From positions 1,516,501-1,580,500 of the forward strand of contig NZ_CP060713.1 of the NCBI RefSeq assembly GCF_014395785.1: 64,000 bases of DNA. The letters are read 5' to 3'. The position numbers and the translations under genes were made by a program. The notes beneath the pieces are model-generated. The model did not search any database. It was not told the DNA's origin and saw only the letters and a list, made by a program, of their open reading frames with translations. Shown piece after piece: positions 56,122-64,000 of this stretch (position 1 is its first letter; each line of letters starts with the position of its first letter). This stretch comes from Nocardioides mesophilus (lineage in GTDB: Bacteria > Actinomycetota > Actinomycetes > Propionibacteriales > Nocardioidaceae).

Positions 56122-56400
56122 ATGTCCCGAGAGCTGATCGCCCGCCGCCTGAGGATCCACGGGCTGGTGCAAGGGGTCGGCTTCCGGTTCTACTGCCAGC
56201 GGGAGGCGCACCGGCTGGGCGTGACCGGCTGGGTCCGCAACGAGAACGACGGCACGGTGGCCGCCTGCTTCGAGGGTCCGCCGTCCGCCGTCGAGGCGCT
56301 GGTCGAGTGGTGCCGTCACGGACCGGGCCACGCCGCCGTGGACCGGGTGGACGTGCACGACGACGTACCGTCCGGGGCGGATCGCTTCCAGGTCGGCTGA
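56122..56400 (+). CDS. acyP: Acylphosphatase
   Basis: A 92-residue enzyme hydrolysing acyl phosphates. The catalytic Arg is in HGLVQGVGFRFY and the Asn in GWVRNENDGTV, both canonical. Length is standard. CAATCT ends seven bases before the ATG, so the mRNA may be leaderless. It converges on a GNAT gene with a 2-base gap. A repeat core of the CGAGTCGGCGC family lies just upstream (56053-56074). Confidence 0.93.
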   Translation: MSRELIARRLRIHGLVQGVGFRFYCQREAHRLGVTGWVRNENDGTVAACFEGPPSAVEALVEWCRHGPGHAAVDRVDVHDDVPSGADRFQVG

Positions 56401-56402
56401 GC

Positions 56403-56927
56403 TCAGCCGTTCGGCCGCGGATCCGTCGGGAGCAGTGACCACAGGTCGGTGTCATCTCGCCGGTCCTGCTTGAGGTGCGTCGAGCGCATCGTCCCCTCGT
56501 ACAGGTAACCGCAGCGCGCGGCGACCCCCTTCGAGCCATGGTTGCCGGCGCTGATCAACAGCTGGATGCGCAACATCCCCTGCTCGCCGAGCGCCCAGTC
56601 GGTCAGCTGCCGCAGGACGGAGGTCGCGACGCCACGACCACGCGCCTCGGGCAGGATCATGTAGCCGAGCTCGACGGTGCGGGTCATCGTGTCGATCCTG
56701 GGCGCCACACCGAGACCGAGGAAGGTCTCGTCCTCGTCGAGCACCGCCCACATGCGACGCGTTCCGTCGGCCTCGCCGGCCTGATAGCGCTCGAACCACT
56801 CACGCGCGAAGCCGGCGGGCGGCGGGTCCGGGATCGGGGTGAACCGCAGGGCGTCCGGGTCTGTGAGCAACTGCTCGATCCCGGGAACGTGGTCGCTGGA
56901 GATCGGGACCAGGCGCGGCGTGCTCAC
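56403..56927 (-). CDS. GNAT family N-acetyltransferase (RimJ/RimL-like)
   Basis: A 174-residue acetyltransferase. The acetyl-CoA pyrophosphate loop is LPEARGRGVATSVL, preceded by VELGYMI and followed by NHGSKGVAARCGYLYEG, as in the RimJ/RimL group that acetylates protein N-termini or small amines. The GTG at 56927 is used; TAGCCT lies 7 bases upstream (56935-56940), pointing to a leaderless mRNA. Substrate unknown. Confidence 0.85.
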   Translation of the reverse strand: MSTPRLVPISSDHVPGIEQLLTDPDALRFTPIPDPPPAGFAREWFERYQAGEADGTRRMWAVLDEDETFLGLGVAPRIDTMTRTVELGYMILPEARGRGVATSVLRQLTDWALGEQGMLRIQLLISAGNHGSKGVAARCGYLYEGTMRSTHLKQDRRDDTDLWSLLPTDPRPNG

Positions 56928-56934
56928 GAATCGC

Positions 56935-56940
56935 AGGCTA
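56935..56940 (-). promoter_or_regulatory. -10 box of leaderless GNAT gene
   Basis: TAGCCT on the minus strand, 7 bases before the GTG at 56927. Confidence 0.45.
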
Positions 56941-56961
56941 GCCGGGTCAGCAAGATCCTGC

Positions 56962-57016
56962 GCTGCAGATGCGCCGACTCGACGGGAGGGCTGTGCCGAG
57001 TCGGCGCATCTGCAGC
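56962..57016. repeat. 20-bp perfect inverted repeat, CGAGTCGGCGC family
   Basis: Arms at 56962-56981 and 56997-57016 are perfect complements of 20 bases around a 15-base loop. The half-element CTGCAG-ATGCGCCGACTCG also occurs singly at 56053-56074 and in tandem at 57326-57485. The gap from 56928 to 57500 has no credible gene and is largely made of such repeats. Confidence 0.85.
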
Positions 57017-57145
57017 CTGTACGCCGGGTCGGGGCTGGTGTTCCGGGGGGAGCTCGACAACCGCCTCTGGAGGCGGCGCACGGGCCACGATGACAGCTGC
57101 GCATGAGGCTGGCCGCTCCCCGACCCTGGGCCGTCGGCACAGCTC

Positions 57146-57280
57146 AGCAACGAGCGCGCACCATGCGCCGTCGTTGCCGACTACCCGGTCAAAAGCAGCA
57201 ACGAGCGCGCATCGTGCGTCCTCGTTGCCGACTACCCGGTCAAAAGCAGCAACGCTCGCGCATCGTGCGTCCTCGTTGCC
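57146..57280. repeat. 51-bp tandem repeat, about 2.6 units
   Basis: Units begin AGCAACG at 57146, 57197 and 57248. Each holds a hairpin: GCAACGA/TCGTTGC in unit one, GCAACGAG/CTCGTTGC in unit two, GCAACG/CGTTGC in unit three, with an inner GCGCA/TGCGC-type stem. The first two units end GACTACCCGGTCAAA. Although 51 is a multiple of three, no start with a ribosome site supports translation. Confidence 0.85.
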
Positions 57281-57325
57281 CAGCCGAGAACGTCGCAGAC
57301 ACGCAATCGAACTCGGTCCGACGCG

Positions 57326-57485
57326 GCAGACGCGCCGACTCGGCGGGGTCCGACGCTGCGGATGCGCCGACTCGGCGGGGGCCAACGCTGCAGATGCGCC
57401 GACTCGGCGGGGCCCAAGGCTGCAGACGCGCCGACTCGGCGGGGCCCGACGCTGCAGATGCGCCGACTCGGCGGGGTGGGCGGGC
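57326..57485. repeat. 32-bp tandem repeat, five units
   Basis: Units start at 57326, 57358, 57390, 57422 and 57454, exactly 32 bases apart, each with GCAGAYGCGCCGACTCGG followed by CGGGG and a variable tail. They end 15 bases before the purB stop codon and so lie in the 3' region of that gene. Unit length rules out a translated repeat. Confidence 0.9.
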
Positions 57486-57500
57486 GGGTGGTGGGGGGGG

Positions 57501-58918
57501 TCAGAGGATGGCGTCGGGGGCGTACGCCGCGGCCTCGGGGTAGGCCTTCATGACGATCGCGATCCGCCGTACGACGGCCTGCACCTGGTCGACCGCGGCA
57601 CCGGTGAAGGTGATCGGGTCCGCGACGAGGGTGGCGAGCTGGTCGGCGGTCAGCCCGAGCCGCGGGTCGGCGGCCAGCCGGTCGAAGACGTCGTTCTCGG
57701 CCTGCCCCTGCCGCATCGCCAGCGCCACCCCGACGGCCGCCTCCTTGATGGCCTCGTGGGCGGTCTCGCGGCCGACGCCGTTGCGGACCGCCGCCATCAG
57801 CACCTTGGTGGTCGCCAGGAACGGCAGGTACCGGTCCAGCTCGCGCTGGATCACCGCGGGGAAGGCGCCGAACTCGTCGAGCACGGTGAGGAACGTCTGG
57901 AACAGCCCGTCGGTGGCGAAGAAGGCGTCCGGCAGCGCGATCCGGCGGACCACCGAGCAGGAGACGTCGCCCTCGTTCCACTGGTCGCCGGCCAGCTCGC
58001 TGACCATCGACAGGTACCCCCGGAGCACCACCGCGAGGCCGTTCACCCGCTCGCAGGAGCGGGTGTTCATCTTGTGCGGCATCGCGGAGGAGACGACCTG
58101 GCCCTCCTTGAACCCTTCGGTGACCAGCTCGATGCCGGCCATCAGCCGGATCGTGGTGGCGAGGTTCGAGGGCCCGGCCACGACCTGGACCAGCGCGGCG
58201 ACCACGTCGAAGTCCAGCGAGCGCGGGTAGACCTGCCCGACCGAGGTGAGCACCCGCTCGAAGCCGAGGTGCGCGGCGACCCGCTGCTCGAGCTCGGCGA
58301 GCGCGGCGGCGTCGCCGTCGAGCAGGTCGAGCATGTCCTGGGCGGTGCCGACCGGCCCCTTGATGCCGCGCAGCGGGTAGCGGGCGATCAGCTCCTCGAG
58401 CCGCTCGAGCCCGACCAGCATCTCGTCGGCCACGGTCGCGAACCGCTTGCCCAGCGTGGTGGCCTGCGCTGCCACGTTGTGCGACCGGCCGGCCATCACC
58501 AGCGACTCGTGCTCGGCGGCGAGCCGCCCGAGCCGGGCCAGCGTCGCGACGACCCGGTCCCGCACCAGCAGCAGCGAGGCCCGCACCTGCAGCTGCTCGA
58601 CGTTCTCGGTGAGGTCGCGCGAGGTCATCCCCTTGTGGATGTGCTCGTGGCCGGCGAGGGCGCAGAACTCCTCGATCCGCGCCTTCACGTCGTGGCGGGT
58701 GACGCGCTCGCGGGCGGCGATCGACTCGAGGTCCACCACGTCCACGACCCGGCGGTAGTCCTCGACGACGCCGTCGGGCACGTCGATGCCGAGGTCCTTC
58801 TGGGCCTCGAGCACCGCGATCCACAGCTGCCGCTCCAGCACGATCTTGTGCTCGGGGACCAGATCGCGACCAGGTCGGCTCCGGCGTACCGGTTGGCGAG
58901 GACGTTCGGAAGGCTCAT
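57501..58918 (-). pseudogene. purB: purB, adenylosuccinate lyase, frameshifted near 5' end
   Basis: Splits SAICAR and adenylosuccinate, releasing fumarate. The true N-terminus MSLPNVLANRYAGADLVAIW is in one frame; after GGGG 58854-58857 the other frame continues HKIVLERQLWIAVLEAQKDLG and runs to the end, including MPHKMNTRSCERVNG, the fumarase-superfamily signature loop (usually GSSxMPxKxNxxxxE). One added base gives about 472 residues. As drawn, translation would need an internal start. The lesion type matches those in purQ and purC. Confidence 0.88.
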
Positions 58919-58919
58919 G

Positions 58920-60155
58920 TCAGATCCCAGCTGCGATGTCGGTGCGGTGGTGGGCGCCGTCGATGCGGATCCGCGCGACCCCGTCGTACGCGCGGGCCCG
59001 TGCCTCGGCGACGGAGGAGCCGGTGGCGGTGACCGCGAGGACCCGGCCGCCGGCGGTGACGAGCGCCCCGTCGCGGAGCGCCGTGCCGGCCTGCAGCACG
59101 TCGACGCCGTCGAGCGCCTCGGCTGCCGCGATGCCCTCGATCCGGTCCCCGGTGCGCGGTGCGGCCGGGTAGTCGTGGGCGGCCAGCACGACGGCCACCG
59201 CGGCCCCCTCGCGCCACCGCAGCGGCCCGACCTCGTCGAGCCGGCCCTCGGCGGCCGCCCGCAGCAGCTCCCCGACCGGGGAGTCGAGCAGCGCGAGCAG
59301 CGGCTGGGTCTCGGGGTCGCCGAAGCGGGCGTTGAACTCCACCACCCGGGTGCCGCGCGAGGTCAGCGCGAGGCCGGCGTACAGCAGGCCGGCGAACGGG
59401 GTGCCGCGGCGGGCCATCTCCTCGACGGTCGGCGCCAGCACCTTCTCGGTGACCTCCGCGACCAGGTCGGCCGGCGCCCAGGGCAGCGGCGTGTAGGCGC
59501 CCATGCCGCCGGTGTTCGGCCCGGCGTCGCCGTCGAGGGCCCGCTTGAAGTCCTGGGCCGGCAGCATCGGCAGCACCGTGCGGCCGTCGGTGATCGCGAA
59601 CAGCGAGACCTCCGGGCCGTCGAGGTACTCCTCCACCAGCACCCGCCCGCAGCCGGCCGCGTGCGCCAGCGCCTCGTCGCGGTCCGAGGTCACCACGACG
59701 CCCTTGCCGGCGGCGAGGCCGTCGTCCTTCACGACGTACGGCGCCCCGAAGTCGTCGAGGGCGGCCGCGACCTGGGCCGCGGTGGTGCACACGTGCGCCC
59801 GGGCGGTGGGTACGCCGGCGGCGGCCATCACCTCCTTGGCGAACGCCTTGGAGCCCTCGAGCGCGGCCGCCGCGCGGGAGGGGCCGAAGCAGGCGATCCC
59901 GGCGGCGCGTACGGCGTCGGCCACCCCGGCCACGAGCGGCGCCTCCGGCCCGACCACGACCAGGTCGACGCCGAGGTCGCGGGCGAGCGCGCTGACCGCG
60001 GCGCCGTCGAGCGCGTCGACCTCGTGCAGGGTCGCGACCGCGGCGATCCCGGGGTTGCCCGGGGCCGCGTGCACCTCCTCGACCGAGGGGTCGCGCGAGA
60101 GCGCCAGGGCCAGCGCGTGCTCCCGGCCGCCGGCCCCGACGACCAGCGCCTTCAC
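58920..60155 (-). CDS. purD: Phosphoribosylamine--glycine ligase
   Basis: A 411-residue ATP-grasp enzyme joining phosphoribosylamine and glycine, step two of purine synthesis. The N-terminus MKALVVGAGGREHALALAL, the segment GPNTGGMGAYTPLPW and FNARFGDPETQPLLALL are family hallmarks. It lies one base upstream of the purB start on the same strand, so the two genes are an operon. GTG start. Frame intact. Confidence 0.95.
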   Translation of the reverse strand: MKALVVGAGGREHALALALSRDPSVEEVHAAPGNPGIAAVATLHEVDALDGAAVSALARDLGVDLVVVGPEAPLVAGVADAVRAAGIACFGPSRAAAALEGSKAFAKEVMAAAGVPTARAHVCTTAAQVAAALDDFGAPYVVKDDGLAAGKGVVVTSDRDEALAHAAGCGRVLVEEYLDGPEVSLFAITDGRTVLPMLPAQDFKRALDGDAGPNTGGMGAYTPLPWAPADLVAEVTEKVLAPTVEEMARRGTPFAGLLYAGLALTSRGTRVVEFNARFGDPETQPLLALLDSPVGELLRAAAEGRLDEVGPLRWREGAAVAVVLAAHDYPAAPRTGDRIEGIAAAEALDGVDVLQAGTALRDGALVTAGGRVLAVTATGSSVAEARARAYDGVARIRIDGAHHRTDIAAGI

Positions 60156-60183
60156 GCCACGGCCTTCCCGTGTCCGGTCCGGG

Positions 60184-62573
<2,390 letters not shown>

Positions 62574-62603
62574 CCCAGGCCCCGGCCCCGGGGCGTCGAC
62601 GGC

Positions 62604-63605
62604 TCAGAGCCAGCCGCGGCGGACCGCCTCCACGCCGGCCTGGAACCGTGACGCCGCCCCCAGCTCGTCCATCACCTCGGCGATCCGGCGCCGCACCGTG
62701 CGCAGGCTCAGCCCCAGGGTCCGGGCGATCTGCTCGTCCTTGGCTCCCCGGGTGAGCTGGTCGAGCAGCAGTCGCTGGGCGCTCGAGGCCTTGGTGTCGA
62801 TCTGGTCGCCGATGCCGGGCACCACCAGCGCCATGTCCCAGAGGCTCTCGAAGAACATCGTCAGGGCCTGCACCAGCGCGGGCTGCTCGATGACCAGGAC
62901 CAGGTCGTCGGGCTGGTCGAAGCGCCGCGGGAGCATCGCCGCGGAGTCACCGATCACCGCGAGCCGTCCCGGCAGGTCCGCCAGCACCCGGACGTGCTCG
63001 CCGTGGTCGGCGCGGCGGCGCACGATGTCCGGCGCCTCCTCGAGCACCCGGGCGGGGTAGATCACCCGCGAGCGTCGCCCCTCCGAGAGCAGGTCCTCGA
63101 CCCAGCGGTCCGCCAGCGGGCCGTCGGCGAACCGCCACTGGTCGGGCCGCAGCCAGAGCAGGTCCCCGCCGGTCGAGGCCGCCAGGCTGCGCAGCGTCAC
63201 CAGGACCTCGCCGGCCGGGATGGTCCGGAGCCGCTCGTCGACGCGGCGCGGCTCCTGGGCGGCGCGGTACTCCGCCTCGAGCGTGGGGATCAGCCGGCGC
63301 AGCGTCTCCAGCTGGTCGCGGGCCCGCTCGAGGCGGCGGGTCTCGTCGCCGATCACCCGGTGCAGGGCCGCTCCGGGGGCCGCGGCGACGACGGTGCCGT
63401 CCCGGACGTCGACCAGGCCGACCGCGCTCAGCCGGACCAGCACCTCGGCGGCCTCGTCCTCCGACAGGTCGAGCAGGGCGGGGACGTCGGCGACGTCCAG
63501 CGGAGCGTCGCGCAGCAGCACCCGGTAGGCCTGCTCGTCGAACACCGTGAACCCGGGGGTGGTGAGCACGTCAGCGGCCTGCAGGGGAACCGGCGGAGTG
63601 GTCAT
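62604..63605 (-). CDS. TrmB/LuxR-type transcriptional regulator
   Basis: A 333-residue protein. The N-terminus has a TrmB-like winged helix (FTVFDEQAYRVLLRDAPLDVADVPALLDLSE, split by short loops). The middle resembles a sugar- or lipid-sensing phospholipase-D-like fold. The C-terminus is a LuxR-type HTH (EQIARTLGLSLRTVRRRIAEVM). Such two-ended regulators are common in actinobacteria; targets are unknown. The ATG at 63605 lies six bases after a TATGCT box inside a GGCA-n6-TGCC palindrome, suggesting autoregulation of a leaderless mRNA. Confidence 0.82.
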   Translation of the reverse strand: MTTPPVPLQAADVLTTPGFTVFDEQAYRVLLRDAPLDVADVPALLDLSEDEAAEVLVRLSAVGLVDVRDGTVVAAAPGAALHRVIGDETRRLERARDQLETLRRLIPTLEAEYRAAQEPRRVDERLRTIPAGEVLVTLRSLAASTGGDLLWLRPDQWRFADGPLADRWVEDLLSEGRRSRVIYPARVLEEAPDIVRRRADHGEHVRVLADLPGRLAVIGDSAAMLPRRFDQPDDLVLVIEQPALVQALTMFFESLWDMALVVPGIGDQIDTKASSAQRLLLDQLTRGAKDEQIARTLGLSLRTVRRRIAEVMDELGAASRFQAGVEAVRRGWL

Positions 63606-63608
63606 TGT

Positions 63609-63622
63609 GGCAGCATAGTGCC
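63609..63622 (-). promoter_or_regulatory. -10 box within palindrome of the LuxR-type gene
   Basis: The minus-strand TATGCT (63617-63612) lies inside the palindrome GGCA-GCATAG-TGCC (63609-63622), 6 bases before the ATG. A repressor here would block RNA polymerase directly. Confidence 0.5.
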
Positions 63623-63731
63623 AGTGGCAACAAGCGGCCAGGCCACTTCCCGACACTCCTGACAGTCTTCTGTACAGGCCGCCCGGGAACCTGTCGGGGG
63701 ACACGAAGGTTTCCCGGGTCAGGCCGACCAT

Positions 63732-63773
63732 CGAAGCGCCGGAATCGCAGCAGGGGACGATTCCGGCGCTTCG
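63732..63773. terminator. Strong hairpin terminator
   Basis: A perfect 16-bp stem starting CGAAGCGCCGGAATCG around a 10-base loop. It lies downstream of the partial leftward gene at the window end and about 130 bases before the regulator gene, so it should stop read-through into it. Confidence 0.8.
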
Positions 63774-63836
63774 CTGCGTCTGCGGGGTCCGGGACCGGCC
63801 CGCACGCGCCGGCGGGTCAGCCCCGCCCGGCGCGGC

Positions 63837-64000
63837 TCAGCCGAGGAGCGCGTCGGCGGCCTCGGCGCTGCTGTCGCGCAGGAAGTCCCGGCAGCGCTGC
63901 TCCTCCGGGGTCTCGCCGATCCGGCCGGCAGCGGTGGCCAGGGCGGCCAGCGCGCGCAGGAAGCCGCGGTTCGGCTCGTGCTCCCACGGCACCGGCCCGT
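63837..64000 (-). CDS. 3' end of an unknown gene (partial)
   Basis: The last 54 or so codons of a leftward gene cut by the window edge. The C-terminus contains PVPWEHEPNRGFLRAL and EEQRCRDFLRDSSAEA; it is helical and charged. I do not recognise the family. Codon third positions are GC-rich like the rest of the window, which supports real coding. Confidence 0.6.
   Translation of the reverse strand, partial: GPVPWEHEPNRGFLRALAALATAAGRIGETPEEQRCRDFLRDSSAEAADALLG

Noticed and set aside
57017-57145. Remnant of an HNH endonuclease or other decayed gene
   Set aside because: Translation in all frames gave no family-like segment; only a short CCGCCTC/GAGGCGG hairpin is visible.
57326-57485. CRISPR array
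   Set aside because: The 32-bp units are directly contiguous, with no unique spacers and no cas genes.
57103-57543. A gene for a 17-residue repeat protein
   Set aside because: The frame crosses from 51-bp into 32-bp repeats, lacks a ribosome site, and the repeats conserve inverted DNA symmetry instead.

Overview
The window is very GC-rich, densely coded actinobacterial chromosome, with many GTG starts, 4-nt start/stop overlaps and TANNNT-type -10 boxes. The order bldC, valine dehydrogenase, DUF3073 gene, purM, purF, followed at a distance by a sterol-carrier gene, purL, purQ, purS and purC, is the neighbourhood I know from Streptomyces and partly from Mycobacterium. Together with a Tad pilus cluster this suggests a Nocardioides-like member of the Propionibacteriales; the family assignment is inference.

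Layout. 1-6.5 kb: signalling and housekeeping genes (two GAF-ANTAR regulators, a MEDS/anti-sigma ATPase, a CoA-transferase, a CBS-BON protein, a secreted VWA protein). 6.7-18.9 kb: one Tad (Flp) pilus cluster on the plus strand, with an embedded two-component system, a CpaE ATPase fused to a TadE pseudopilin, the Flp pilin and three further exported or membrane proteins. 18.9-19.75 kb: a non-coding block of complex repeats. 19.75-25.3 kb: DUF192 and DUF3592 genes, a large SCO7613-like membrane protein, bldC, valine dehydrogenase and a DUF3073 gene. 25.6-28.3 kb: purM and purF. 28.4-38.6 kb: an amino-sugar uptake and catabolism module (nagB, secreted PIG-L deacetylase, ABC importer, PfkB kinase, divergent DeoR regulator, GH4 glycosidase). 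38.7-45.4 kb: an M20 peptidase, a cellulose-synthase-like glycosyltransferase with a PilZ domain, a sterol-carrier-like protein and two paralogous DUF1906 secreted proteins. 45.6-61.5 kb: purL, purQ, purS, purC, purB, purD and purA, all on the minus strand and interspersed with unrelated genes. 61.7-64 kb: a lipid kinase, a LuxR-type regulator and the 3' end of an unknown gene.

The points most worth attention are: (1) a Tad cluster in which the prepilin-peptidase-type motif G|xxx(L)E occurs in four proteins, twice deep inside a larger polypeptide; (2) four -1 frameshifts, three of them in purine genes, all at four-base G/C runs, which looks like a systematic consensus error; (3) several families of intergenic repeats with conserved inverted symmetry; (4) a set of genes whose -10 box lies only 6-7 nt before the start codon, implying leaderless mRNAs; (5) an amino-sugar module that has NagB and a secreted deacetylase but no NagA. 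No tRNA, rRNA, IS element, CRISPR array or prophage was seen.
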